51,014 nt of DNA, taken from positions 1 to 51,014 of the forward strand of contig NZ_CAMLMK010000008.1 of the NCBI RefSeq assembly GCF_946481155.1. The letters run 5' to 3'. Shown here one piece after another: positions 17,309-25,940 of this stretch. Both the position numbers and the translations under genes were made by a program. This DNA is from an uncultured Flavobacterium sp. (GTDB lineage Bacteria; Bacteroidota; Bacteroidia; Flavobacteriales; Flavobacteriaceae). How positions within the stretch are numbered: position 1 is the first letter of the stretch; each line of letters starts with the position of its first letter. The notes below the pieces were generated by a model, which ran no database searches, had not been told where the DNA came from, and saw only the letters and a list, made by a program, of their open reading frames with translations.

Positions 17309-18657
17309 TAAGCCTTTTCTTCACCATTAACGGCATTGTAGATGGTCAGGAAAATGATTTTTAGGTCCAGGAGCAATGACCAGTTCTCAAGATAAAAAAT
17401 ATCGTATTTCACCCTGTTGATAATATCCTTGTCACTTTCAACCTCACCTCTGTAGCCGTTTGTCTGCGCCAGACCTGTGATTCCTGGTTTAACAAAATGC
17501 CTTACCATAAACTTGTCGACGCTTTTGGCATACATTTCGGTATGACTGACCATATGCGGCCGCGGACCTACCACTGACATATCGCCCAGCAACACATTAA
17601 AGAATTGCGGTAATTCGTCTATACTTGTTTTTCGGATAAAGCGTCCGATGTTGGTAATTCTCGGATCGTTTTTAGAAACCTGCTCTAAATCAGCGACTTC
17701 ATTCGGGCGCATGGAGCGGAATTTATAGCAATCGAATTCGTGGTAATTCAATCCATTCCTTCTTTGCTTAAAAAAAACCGGCCCTTTGGATTCTTTTTTG
17801 ATTAAAAAAGCAAGGATAGGTGTAAGCCAAGACAAAACCCCCACAACAACAATTAAGGAGAAAAGGATATCAAACCCTCTTTTAACAATCAGGTTTACCG
17901 TTTTGTCCAAAGGAATATCCCTTAGAGAAGCCACTGGGATATACCCGTAATAATCCAATTTCATGTTTCGGGACAGGACCTCTTCAGTATCGGGTAAAAA
18001 CTTCAGGACTTTCAGATTATTATCTGTGAAATCTATAAACTGGTTGAGCTGCTCATTATCCACATCGGTAAGGGAACAATAAATCTCATCGATCTTGTTC
18101 TCCAGCACAAATGAAAAACAGGATTTCATTTTAGCATTTTTATCTCCCGTTAAATCAAAAATAGAAATAAGGTTATAGCCGTAATCTGGATTATCGTTAA
18201 AAAAATCTGCCAATTCGGACACGTTTTTGCCTTGGCCTACAAGGACCACTCTTCTGTAATTTCCACCCAGTACCGCCCTGAAGCGTTTCAGGAAATAAAA
18301 TACGAAAAACTTAGCGAGGGAAATCAGAACAACGGCAAGAGTAACAAATTTTACAATTTGAGATGGTTCCGAAAAATTTAAAAAATAACCCAAATAGGCA
18401 AAGTTCAGGATGATGAACAGGGCATACTGGTTGAAAATTTTTCTGAAAATCTCCAGTGCTTTTGTAAAACGATACACTTCGTAAAAACCAACATTCCAGG
18501 AAATGATTACCCATGCAAGGGAAATAAAGACATGGTAATAAATAACGTTCAGTGAAGCAGCTAACAGGGCTGTTGCTAAGACATTAATAATGATTAAGTC
18601 CAGCAAATACGAAAATGGCCTTAGGTAGCCGGAATATCTCCCTGTGTGCTTCCCCAC
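17305..18657 (-). CDS. exopolysaccharide biosynthesis polyprenyl glycosylphosphotransferase (WcaJ/WbaP family)
   Basis: A 450-residue initiating enzyme that moves a sugar-1-phosphate from a nucleotide sugar to undecaprenyl phosphate. The N-terminal third has four to five membrane helices. A Rossmann-like CoA-binding domain (RRVVLVGQGKNVSELADFF) follows. The C-terminal catalytic domain starts at KRGFDILFS and holds KFRSMRPNE, RFIRKTSIDELPQFFNVL, GDMSVVGPRPH and KPGITGLAQTNGYRG. All hallmark acidic and PRP motifs are present. It is the only initiating transferase seen in the locus, so it probably sets the first sugar of the repeat unit. It sits last in the minus-strand block whose first gene is the DUF1972 transferase. 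Confidence 0.9.
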   Translation of the reverse strand: MGKHTGRYSGYLRPFSYLLDLIIINVLATALLAASLNVIYYHVFISLAWVIISWNVGFYEVYRFTKALEIFRKIFNQYALFIILNFAYLGYFLNFSEPSQIVKFVTLAVVLISLAKFFVFYFLKRFRAVLGGNYRRVVLVGQGKNVSELADFFNDNPDYGYNLISIFDLTGDKNAKMKSCFSFVLENKIDEIYCSLTDVDNEQLNQFIDFTDNNLKVLKFLPDTEEVLSRNMKLDYYGYIPVASLRDIPLDKTVNLIVKRGFDILFSLIVVVGVLSWLTPILAFLIKKESKGPVFFKQRRNGLNYHEFDCYKFRSMRPNEVADLEQVSKNDPRITNIGRFIRKTSIDELPQFFNVLLGDMSVVGPRPHMVSHTEMYAKSVDKFMVRHFVKPGITGLAQTNGYRGEVESDKDIINRVKYDIFYLENWSLLLDLKIIFLTIYNAVNGEEKAY

Positions 18658-19641
18658 TTAGAATATATATTTTGAAAAATCTTTGTGTTCTTCCTTCGCC
18701 AGCTCTTCCGGAGATAATGATTTGAAATATTCATAGGTGATTTTCATTCCTTCGGAACGGGAGACTTTTGCTTCCCAACCCAATATCTCTTTCGCTTTTG
18801 TAGTATCCGGTTGCCGTTGCAGGGGATCATTAACCGGAAGCGGATAATATACGACTTTTTGATTGGTTCCTGTCAGTTTAATAATTTCATCGGCAAAATC
18901 CTTGATGGTTATCTCATCCGGGTTCCCGATGTTCACCGGTAAATGATAATCGGAATGCAGCAGTCTGAAAATCCCTTCCACTTGATCGCCGACATAACAA
19001 AAAGAGCGGGTTTGGGAACCGTCGCCAAAAATGGTTAAGTCTTCCCCACGCAATGCCTGACCGATAAATGCAGGAATAACGCGCCCGTCATTGAGACGCA
19101 TTCTGGGTCCGTAAGTGTTGAATATACGAACGATACGTGTTTCCACGCCATGAAAAGTATGATATGCCATGGTGATCGATTCCTGAAAGCGCTTTGCCTC
19201 ATCGTATACGCCCCGCGGTCCTATCGTGTTTACATTTCCGTAATATTCTTCGGTTTGCGGATGAACTAATGGGTCACCATAAACTTCCGATGTTGATGCA
19301 ATTAATATTCTGGCCTTTTTTACTCTTGCCAAACCTAAAAGATTGTGCGTTCCCAACGAGCCTACTTTGAGCGTTTGGATAGGGATTTTTAGGTAATCTA
19401 TTGGACTGGCCGGTGAGGCAAAATGAAGTATGTAATCCAATTTCCCAGGGATATGGACAAACTTCGTAATATCATGATGATAAAATTCAAAGTTTTCCAA
19501 TTTAAAAAGATGTTCAATATTTTTTAAATCACCTGTAATCAGATTATCCATTCCAATGACGTGATAACCCTCTGCAATAAAGCGATCACATAAATGAGAG
19601 CCTAAAAATCCTGCCGCACCTGTAATTAAAATTCTTTTCAT
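18658..19641 (-). CDS. UDP-glucuronate decarboxylase (UDP-xylose synthase)-like SDR enzyme
   Basis: A 327-residue extended short-chain dehydrogenase. It has [14 protein letters not shown] (NAD binding), [26 protein letters not shown] (YxxxK catalytic pair) and [20 protein letters not shown], which together mark UXS-type decarboxylases making UDP-xylose from UDP-GlcA. The frame is open for 57 more codons upstream, but those codons run through the neighbouring polymerase gene in another frame. [11 protein letters not shown] is the family start, 5 bases after the neighbour's stop. A related UDP-sugar epimerase is the alternative. No UDP-glucose dehydrogenase is nearby to supply UDP-GlcA. Confidence 0.8.
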   Translation of the reverse strand: MKRILITGAAGFLGSHLCDRFIAEGYHVIGMDNLITGDLKNIEHLFKLENFEFYHHDITKFVHIPGKLDYILHFASPASPIDYLKIPIQTLKVGSLGTHNLLGLARVKKARILIASTSEVYGDPLVHPQTEEYYGNVNTIGPRGVYDEAKRFQESITMAYHTFHGVETRIVRIFNTYGPRMRLNDGRVIPAFIGQALRGEDLTIFGDGSQTRSFCYVGDQVEGIFRLLHSDYHLPVNIGNPDEITIKDFADEIIKLTGTNQKVVYYPLPVNDPLQRQPDTTKAKEILGWEAKVSRSEGMKITYEYFKSLSPEELAKEEHKDFSKYIF

Positions 19642-19646
19642 GGTCT

Positions 19647-20969
19647 TTAATTTATATTCTTTTTCATTGGCTGTTGTACTATCGCATTGAATATACAATA
19701 AAGTGTAATGAAAAAAAGCACCCCTCTTTGTCTGCAAAAAAAGGATTCTGTCAAAAATAGGACTATCATTGTTATTGCAAAAGCAATATGTAAAAAATCT
19801 TTCTGTCTCCACGCATTTTTAATGTTCAAAAAAAGCATAAGGATCAGGACCAATACGCCAAAAAGGCCCAATTCGGCAAAAGTCTGCACATACTGGTTGT
19901 GAAAATTAAAATCCCCATAACCTGGGTATAAATTATCCTCCGCCACTTTTTCCCGGATTTTTTCCTGTGAGGCTTCTAACCCGAATCCGGTAAAGAGGAT
20001 GGTGTTTTCAGCAAGCATCTCTTTAAAAATCCTTGCCTGATAAATCCTTAAAGCTGTTCCCGGGAAAAAATGATTTGGCTCAAACTTTTCATTGCACCAG
20101 GCTTGTTTAAGGCTAACATTGTAAATTTTTGCACTATCATTCCCTTCTTTATTGTTGACGGTGTTGTCAACGAATGCGGTTTCATACTCCAATAAAAACC
20201 GCTCTTTCACTTCTTTGACAAAAATCAATGAAAAAAGCAGAAAAGAGCAAGCTGCTACCACTGTAGTAACTCTAACTCCGTTTGGGATAGTTGAAAAAAA
20301 AGAGTAATAGCAAACAATCAGGATAAAATCAATGGTAATTATGCTTTTAGAGGACAGTAAAAAAACTAAAATCACCAAAACCAACAGGGCAATTTTATCA
20401 ATTAACCGCTTATTTTTTAAAGATACAAAATAGAAAACGGCTAATGAGGCAAAGACAGAAACATAAATAGCATTAAGATCCTGGGTAACTAATTCATGGT
20501 AGAAAAAAACGGATAGGTCTCCGTAAGAAAAGTATCTATATGCCGCTTTTAAAAAATAAAAAATGGCGTACAGGACCATGCTATAGCTAAATAATTTAAA
20601 GATCTGGTGTTTTTTTATTTTTGTAAGTTCCCCAACAAACAGAAAAGGCAAAGGCAGGAAGAGAAAAGCCACTTCTTTTTGCAAACCACTGGTTGTTAGA
20701 CCCCTATCCCTTGTCCAGAGTAAAGACAACAGCATTATCAGATAGAATACAATTGGAAAGATTAGGTATTTGTTGAAGGAAAATCTGATTTTGTAAACGG
20801 TAGAAAAGGCAACTGCCACAAAAAGCATTGTGGTTATACTGCTAAACGCATAATTTAGCGGTATTGAAATTAAAATTGCGGCTAAAAGATACGTGAAAAC
20901 AGTATTCTCCTCTATTAACTCGTTAATTTTAAGATGTGCTTGTTTCAAATAATTGTAAATATTCGCCAT
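19647..20969 (-). CDS. O-antigen ligase/polymerase family membrane protein (Wzy/WaaL-like)
   Basis: A 440-residue polytopic protein with about ten to twelve membrane helices and a large extracytoplasmic loop at about 240-340. The loop ends in [20 protein letters not shown], the HNxYxxxxxExG signature of the Wzy_C family. These proteins either polymerise repeat units or ligate the finished chain to lipid A-core; sequence alone does not separate the two. The start overlaps the upstream transferase by 41 bases, and no closer ATG allows a full first helix. A second protein of this kind is encoded about 7 kb away on the same strand. Confidence 0.82.
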   Translation of the reverse strand: MANIYNYLKQAHLKINELIEENTVFTYLLAAILISIPLNYAFSSITTMLFVAVAFSTVYKIRFSFNKYLIFPIVFYLIMLLSLLWTRDRGLTTSGLQKEVAFLFLPLPFLFVGELTKIKKHQIFKLFSYSMVLYAIFYFLKAAYRYFSYGDLSVFFYHELVTQDLNAIYVSVFASLAVFYFVSLKNKRLIDKIALLVLVILVFLLSSKSIITIDFILIVCYYSFFSTIPNGVRVTTVVAACSFLLFSLIFVKEVKERFLLEYETAFVDNTVNNKEGNDSAKIYNVSLKQAWCNEKFEPNHFFPGTALRIYQARIFKEMLAENTILFTGFGLEASQEKIREKVAEDNLYPGYGDFNFHNQYVQTFAELGLFGVLVLILMLFLNIKNAWRQKDFLHIAFAITMIVLFLTESFFCRQRGVLFFITLYCIFNAIVQQPMKKNIN

Positions 20970-22017
20970 TTATTTTATCCCAATTGAATTCGCTTGCAAT
21001 AGCGTCAAAGTTATTTTGAATTAGGCGCAAGTTATCAATTTTTTTGGTTTCAAGAAGCAATTTTTTAACATCTTCTATATTGAAAAAGTAATAGGCATTC
21101 TCTTTAAGAATCGCTTTATTAAAATCGTTATCGTGTGCAAGAATCAAGGCTTTTGAGGCCATTGCCTCTAGTAAAGAAGGATTGGTTCCTCCAACCGAAT
21201 GTCCATGAAAATACAGGTTGGAATAATACCTGAGGTTATCCAGATGCTCCAGATTGTAAACGGCTCCTATAAACTTGATGTTTGCCTGGTTTCGGAATTT
21301 CTCCTTGAGATAGTTACCGAACCTGGTATTGTGGTTTCCAATAACGAGCATCGTGGTGGAATCATTGGCCAGCACCACTCCGTCAAGGATGGTTTCAATA
21401 TTATTTTCCGGCTCAAGTCGTGCCAGAATCATGTTGAAATTATGCTTTTCTACACCATATTTTTCTATAAGCTGTTCATTCGGATTGTTAAATACTGTAG
21501 CTCCATAAGCAATATAGGTGGAATCTTTCGCGTATTTTTCAAATAGATATTTTTTGATGCCCAAAGAATCGGACACAAGATAGTCGCTGCTTCGTACCGC
21601 CAGTTTTTCGGCAAACTGCAATACTTTCTGAACCGGTTTTGAATATTTTGTCCTTTTCCATTCCAGCCCGTCCATGTTGGTAATGATGATTGCTTTTTTA
21701 GGCAACAGGAAATACCAGACAGAGCTGCTGGTATAGCCCAGCTGCAAAATAATATCGAAGTTCCTTTTTCGGGAATCCAGGATGCAGTTAAGATCGTAAA
21801 TAAATTGTCCGGCTGTCCCAATTTTAAACTCAGGGTCATACTTATGTAGTATATGTACCCCTTTAAATGTTTTTTCCTGGTAAGGGTGGTCATGGGAATT
21901 GTATACATAAACCTCATGGCCTTTTTGGGCTAGGTAAACTGAAAAAAATTCGGCAAACTGCTCGAATCCCCCGTAATGATTTGGTACGCCTCGAGTTCCT
22001 AAAATCGCTATCTTCAT
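20929..22017 (-). CDS. glycosyltransferase with DUF1972 N-terminus (GT4-type)
   Basis: A 362-residue GT-B enzyme. The N-terminus MKIAILGTRGVPNHYGGFEQ is the strongly conserved DUF1972 start, seen in rhamnosyl- and other transferases of polysaccharide clusters. The second domain shows NMILARLEPENNIETILDG and GHSVGGTNPSLLEAMASKAL, where the Glu of the E-x7-E-like motif binds the donor. Since rfbABCD is in the locus, L-rhamnose is a reasonable donor guess, but it is unproved. It heads a four-gene minus-strand block ending with the initiating transferase. A strong terminator upstream isolates this block from the adhesin genes. Confidence 0.85.
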   Translation of the reverse strand: MKIAILGTRGVPNHYGGFEQFAEFFSVYLAQKGHEVYVYNSHDHPYQEKTFKGVHILHKYDPEFKIGTAGQFIYDLNCILDSRKRNFDIILQLGYTSSSVWYFLLPKKAIIITNMDGLEWKRTKYSKPVQKVLQFAEKLAVRSSDYLVSDSLGIKKYLFEKYAKDSTYIAYGATVFNNPNEQLIEKYGVEKHNFNMILARLEPENNIETILDGVVLANDSTTMLVIGNHNTRFGNYLKEKFRNQANIKFIGAVYNLEHLDNLRYYSNLYFHGHSVGGTNPSLLEAMASKALILAHDNDFNKAILKENAYYFFNIEDVKKLLLETKKIDNLRLIQNNFDAIASEFNWDKINGEYLQLFETSTS

Positions 22018-22042
22018 GGAAGCATTTCCTTATTTAAGTCCT

Positions 22043-22050
22043 CAAAAATA
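22043..22050 (-). promoter_or_regulatory. candidate -7 element for the DUF1972-transferase operon
   Basis: The minus strand reads TATTTTTG, exact to TAnnTTTG, about 26 bases before the start codon and just downstream of the neighbouring operon's terminator. No clear -33 TTG. Confidence 0.35.
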
Positions 22051-22080
22051 GGTATTTTTAACAGAAATTTAGGAAGAAAT

Positions 22081-22114
22081 AAAAAAAACAGGCTGTTTCT
22101 TGAGAAACAGCCTG
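22081..22114 (-). terminator. strong rho-independent terminator of the adhesin/type IX cargo operon
   Basis: An 11-bp perfect stem (CAGGCTGTTTC/GAAACAGCCTG) with a 4-base loop, followed on the minus strand by a run of eight T. It lies 24 bases after the stop of the sorting-domain protein gene. Confidence 0.92.
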
Positions 22115-22137
22115 TCCATATCTGAAAAACAGAAAAA

Positions 22138-23862
22138 CTATTTTTTAATTAACTTCTGAATATTGATTCCTCCATCCTGGGTTTCAACTGTTACAATATA
22201 AATGCCTTTTTCAAATGAACTTACATTTACTGCCGCTTCGTTTTCGTTGCTTATATTTTGATTTAAAACCGTTTTCCCTTCCATGGAAGTTACTGAAATA
22301 TTACTGATTTTATTAACCGAAGTAACGCTTATCATATCACTCGCAGGGTTCGGATAAATTAAAATTTCTTTTCCTCTAACCAATTCCTGAGTCAAATCTG
22401 ATTCCTCCAATTCCTCTCCAGATTTCCCTACGAAAATCCCTGAGCATCCTTCAATATAACCTCTAAACCTAGATCCGCTGGCAGCATGAAAGCCATTGGT
22501 CAAGACAACCGAACTTCCGGCATGATAGATTACCACAGCGCCACTGCTGATTGTATTGGAGGCTGTAATGCTATTAGACGCTTGGCTGTTGCTTGTTCCT
22601 GAAGTAACGTTTGCCGTGATTGTTGCGTTTGCAGGACATGGGGCTTGAAGCGTAGGTATGAGTTGGGGTAAGGTATGACCGAAACTTAATGTATTTGATA
22701 ATGATACGAAATTTAGATCTACACTTGAATTCGCATATGAATCTTGATTATTGATTTTATGCAGATATGCGCTACCATCGTAACTTACTAACACATTATC
22801 ATTTCTATCTCTTTGCAAGTGTGTACCTGAAGGATACGAACTGCTATTATTAAAATCCGCTAATTTTCTGGCTGGGGAAGACAGATTAGATAAATCTTTA
22901 ACGTAGATATTAGAATTTTTAATCAAATAAGTCTTATTCGAGTCTGTAGAAAATTCGAAATCAACGTTTGTCCCTCCCGAAGAACTATTTGTATCTTCAA
23001 TAACACCAAAATTACTGAACGCTCCTGTTGTATTATTGAAATCCATTTTAAACAATCTACTTGTAGAAGAAAAAGTATTAGGACCTTGATGAAACGAACG
23101 TGTTACCACCAGCTCCACTAATTTACTACCATCTGGACTAATTCGCGCAACAGCACTTGTATTACTTTGAAATTCGCCTTCGAAATTTTGATTATAATAA
23201 TGAATATCATTTCCAACAGTAGAAGAAACAGGGGTTAAATTAATTCCCGAAGCGGTAATTTTATAACTTAATAATGAACCTCCACTACCCTGACTAGGTG
23301 AGCCATGAATTATTAAAAAATAACCATCATTTGACGAATTTTTAGCACATGTCATCGGTCCAAAATAACCCGGATTCTGGGAATATAAATTATAGCCCCC
23401 ACTTGGAATTATTATCTTACCTAAAGGATATTGACTATCATTAAAATCTACAATAAAATAATCATACTCAACTAAACTGGTAGCCGGTATACTAAGTATA
23501 TCAATTATAACCGAACAAAATATAAAATATTGCCCATTATTTGCAGGATGCGGAACAATAATTGCCGGTTGTAGATTCCTATGCATTTCCAAATTACTTG
23601 TTGGAAGTTGCCCATTTTGCATTAACTGATGGTTCTTGTTCCAAACCTTATATCCATCCGTATAAAACAACAAACTTCCATTTCCATCACTGATTGATGC
23701 TCTCCCATAATTCCCAGAATTAGAAACGGTATTCACCGATGGAGGGTTTGAACCAAAATTTATATCGGAAGTACCTAGAATCCAGTGATTGTTCTCGTTT
23801 TGTCCATATCCAAAAAAGGTTGCAAGACAGAAGAGAAGCGAATATAAATATGCGTTTTTCAT
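22138..23862 (-). CDS. type IX-secreted surface protein with coathanger-like repeat and T9SS type A sorting domain
   Basis: A 574-residue exported protein. The signal peptide ends near YGQ (residue 21). Residues about 25-400 look like a beta-propeller-like sensor or adhesin region (GNGSLLFYTDGYKVWNKNHQ, SPDGSKLVELVVTR). A Thr/Ser/Asn-rich segment follows, then AGSSVVLTNGFHAASGSRF, typical of the short coathanger-stack module before sorting domains. Residues about 500-574 are a type A sorting domain: ILIYPNPASDMISV, GKTVLNQNI, GIYIVTVETQDG and IQKLIKK. The type IX machinery would move it to the surface. It lies 30 bases downstream of a YadA-head-like adhesin gene and is very likely co-transcribed with it. 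Confidence 0.82.
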   Translation of the reverse strand: MKNAYLYSLLFCLATFFGYGQNENNHWILGTSDINFGSNPPSVNTVSNSGNYGRASISDGNGSLLFYTDGYKVWNKNHQLMQNGQLPTSNLEMHRNLQPAIIVPHPANNGQYFIFCSVIIDILSIPATSLVEYDYFIVDFNDSQYPLGKIIIPSGGYNLYSQNPGYFGPMTCAKNSSNDGYFLIIHGSPSQGSGGSLLSYKITASGINLTPVSSTVGNDIHYYNQNFEGEFQSNTSAVARISPDGSKLVELVVTRSFHQGPNTFSSTSRLFKMDFNNTTGAFSNFGVIEDTNSSSGGTNVDFEFSTDSNKTYLIKNSNIYVKDLSNLSSPARKLADFNNSSSYPSGTHLQRDRNDNVLVSYDGSAYLHKINNQDSYANSSVDLNFVSLSNTLSFGHTLPQLIPTLQAPCPANATITANVTSGTSNSQASNSITASNTISSGAVVIYHAGSSVVLTNGFHAASGSRFRGYIEGCSGIFVGKSGEELEESDLTQELVRGKEILIYPNPASDMISVTSVNKISNISVTSMEGKTVLNQNISNENEAAVNVSSFEKGIYIVTVETQDGGINIQKLIKK

Positions 23863-23892
23863 AATTATAATTTTTAAATGTTAAACGTCATA

Positions 23893-24975
23893 TTATTTTC
23901 TCTCCAAAAGCAATTTCATCTGTGCCTTAAGTTCTTCGATTTCTTTATTTTGCTTGATTAAATAAAGGGTCAACTCTTCGATTTTTTCCTGTTGGATTTT
24001 TGACATCTCACCCAATGCGATTCCTTCTTCTTTTACTTGCTGCGCTGAAGGAACGTTTGGTAAATGCCCATTGGCCTTGATATAGGCTTCTACTTCTGTT
24101 AAAGTTTTAAGTTTATAATCGTTGGCGAATACGTAATCAGCCCACGTCCCACCGGAACTTAAATTAACACGCACTTCATCTGTTAAGATACCTCCTGTTA
24201 CAAAAAGCTTATAACCTGATACGTTAACTGATCCTGCAGTGGATGGAAATGCAGTAACAGCACCAATTCCCACTTTACCGTTAAATTTTAACTGGTCATT
24301 TGCAAAATCCCCCCAAATTAATGGTGTAGCAGTATCACTATTGTCGATATACAACTTTGAAGAACCTGTTTCATTATATCCTGCGCTGTTGCCAATCATA
24401 ACATTTGCAGAGCCTGCTTTATATCCTGCATTTTGCCCTAAAAGCGTATTTGCGTCGCCGATACATTGCGCTCCCGCGTTAGTACCATAAATCGAGTTGC
24501 CCCATGCGCTTAAAATTCCTCCTGCTCCCCAGCCGGTAATAACGTTATTTCCTCCACCAACATTAGATGCTCCGGCACCAAATCCCAAAAAAACATTACC
24601 TGTCCCGGTTGTATTGTCGCGCCCTGCTAAAGAACCCAAAAAACTATTGTAATATCCCGTAGTATTTGAATTACCCGTCGATCTGCCGACAAATGTGTTG
24701 TACTCCCCTGTAGTATTCACTGGCCCTGCACCCCATCCAATAAAAGTATTGTTTGCTCCAGATGTGTTGCTCATACCGGTATTTGTACCAACAAAAGCAT
24801 TCTGGCCAGCGGCATTTGTAACGTTGTTACCCGCACCTGAACCCAAAAGCAAACTGTTACCGCCAGCAAGTGTGGTTGAAGTTGTTGGCGTAGTGGAATT
24901 GGTTAAAATTAACGTTTGAGCTTGCGATTCCAAGGCAAAAGCAAGTAAAAAACTTGCAAAAATAATTTTTTTCAT
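23893..24975 (-). CDS. YadA-head-like repeat adhesin with C-terminal coiled coil
   Basis: A 360-residue exported protein. MKKIIFASFLLAFALESQAQ is a clean signal peptide, so this start is preferred over an in-frame ATG 30 codons upstream; a candidate promoter lies inside that longer version. Residues about 38-200 are tandem 14-17-residue repeats such as NNTFIGWGAGPVNTTGEYNT, the pattern of left-handed beta-roll trimeric adhesin heads. Residues 300-360 begin ANGHLPNVPSAQQVKEEGI and end in a charged coiled coil, a tail found on many Bacteroidetes S74-like fibre proteins. No membrane-anchoring YadA barrel and no type IX sorting domain are present, so attachment is unexplained. The next gene encodes a sorting-domain protein. 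Confidence 0.75.
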   Translation of the reverse strand: MKKIIFASFLLAFALESQAQTLILTNSTTPTTSTTLAGGNSLLLGSGAGNNVTNAAGQNAFVGTNTGMSNTSGANNTFIGWGAGPVNTTGEYNTFVGRSTGNSNTTGYYNSFLGSLAGRDNTTGTGNVFLGFGAGASNVGGGNNVITGWGAGGILSAWGNSIYGTNAGAQCIGDANTLLGQNAGYKAGSANVMIGNSAGYNETGSSKLYIDNSDTATPLIWGDFANDQLKFNGKVGIGAVTAFPSTAGSVNVSGYKLFVTGGILTDEVRVNLSSGGTWADYVFANDYKLKTLTEVEAYIKANGHLPNVPSAQQVKEEGIALGEMSKIQQEKIEELTLYLIKQNKEIEELKAQMKLLLERK

Positions 24976-25002
24976 GTAGGTTTTTTTTAAAAAATTTAAG
25001 TA

Positions 25003-25033
25003 CAATCTTACAAAAAAAACGGGCGCCAACAAA
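25003..25033 (-). promoter_or_regulatory. candidate promoter for the adhesin operon
   Basis: On the minus strand TTTG (25033-25030) is followed after 19 bases by TAAGATTG (25010-25003), one mismatch from TAnnTTTG. The leader to the ATG at 24975 is about 22 bases. Its position supports the shorter start. Confidence 0.48.
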
Positions 25034-25135
25034 ATGCATGCTACTGAAATAACATAATTTTTCAATTCTTATAGAAAAATGGTTTTTCCATAAAATTTAA
25101 TGGCAATTACCATAAAAAAATTTATCTTTAAACAC

Positions 25136-25143
25136 TACTTTTG
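25136..25143 (+). promoter_or_regulatory. candidate -7 element for the oxygenase-GT4 operon
   Basis: TACTTTTG is an exact TAnnTTTG, 15 bases before the ATG. No -33 TTG stands at the usual distance. Confidence 0.35.
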
Positions 25144-25157
25144 AAAAAACATTTGCA

Positions 25158-25934
25158 ATGATAAATTTTGAATACTTAGAGTCAAACCTAGATACGTTAC
25201 GAATCAAATATTTAGCCGCGAAGCCTTTTCCTCATTTGGTAATTGACAATTTTTGCGACACTCCAAAACTTGAGGCAGCCTATAACAAAATTCCTGAGCT
25301 TCAGAATAAAAGTCGGGACTATGCCTTTGCCAATAATAAATTTGAAAAATCAAACTATAAAGTAATTTGTCCTGAGCTTGAAGAGCTCTATAATGATTTG
25401 TCTTCAGAGAGATTCAATAAGATTTTATCATATATAACCGCCAAAGATATTTTTGTAGATCCTAAGAATCACGGTGGCGGCCTTCATCAGGGAAAGAAAA
25501 ACAGCTTTTTGGACATGCATCTGGATTTCAATTATCACCCTTTGCAAAAAAACTGGTATAGGGAATTGAACCTTTTATTATACCTGAACAAAGACTGGAA
25601 GCCTGAATATAAAGGCGGATTGCGGATCAAGGACCTGAGAACCGACAAAGAAACTGAGCTGGATGTCCCTTTCAATCGCATGATCATCCAACAATGTGCC
25701 CCTTACACCCTTCACGGCTACGATATGACAAATTTCCCGGAAGGAAGATTCCGAACATCCATAGCTACTTATGCCTACCAGATCCACAACAGGTTGGTAG
25801 AAACCCCTAGAACTACGGATTGGTTTCCAAAGGAAGATGCGTCTTTCCTTAAAAAGCAATTGGCCAAAAACTTTAACTTCTTAGTTCAGACAAAAAATAA
25901 ATTTTTTGGAAGCGGAACAGCTAAAAATCAGTAA
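25158..25934 (+). CDS. 2-oxoglutarate/Fe(II)-dependent oxygenase
   Basis: A 258-residue soluble enzyme with a prolyl-4-hydroxylase-like double-stranded beta-helix. Iron ligands are His121 and Asp123 (HLDFNYH) and His186 (YTLHGYD). An Arg in GRFRTSIATYAY (197/199) is placed to bind 2-oxoglutarate. The WYRELNLLLYLNKDW and YKGGLRI segments are typical of this group. It is 6 bases upstream of a GT4 gene, inside the polysaccharide locus. The substrate might be a sugar, a lipid carrier or a surface protein; none can be read from the sequence. Family confident, reaction unknown. Confidence 0.82.
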   Translation: MINFEYLESNLDTLRIKYLAAKPFPHLVIDNFCDTPKLEAAYNKIPELQNKSRDYAFANNKFEKSNYKVICPELEELYNDLSSERFNKILSYITAKDIFVDPKNHGGGLHQGKKNSFLDMHLDFNYHPLQKNWYRELNLLLYLNKDWKPEYKGGLRIKDLRTDKETELDVPFNRMIIQQCAPYTLHGYDMTNFPEGRFRTSIATYAYQIHNRLVETPRTTDWFPKEDASFLKKQLAKNFNFLVQTKNKFFGSGTAKNQ

Positions 25935-25940
25935 TCCGTC

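Noticed and set aside
19642..19812. Longer start for the UDP-xylose synthase-like gene
   Set aside because: The extra 57 codons cross into the polymerase gene in another frame and do not resemble the family; [11 protein letters not shown] is the expected N-terminus.
22089..22114. Long perfect inverted repeat as a possible insertion-sequence end
   Set aside because: Followed by a run of T on the minus strand just after a gene stop, with no transposase or direct repeat; a terminator is the simple reading.
24376..24865. Repeating pattern in DNA as a possible CRISPR or minisatellite
   Set aside because: The repeat is at protein level (14-17 residue beta-roll units) inside a coding frame, with no conserved DNA spacer structure.
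24976..25065. Longer start for the YadA-head-like adhesin
   Set aside because: It would put 30 residues before a perfect signal peptide, and the candidate promoter lies within it.
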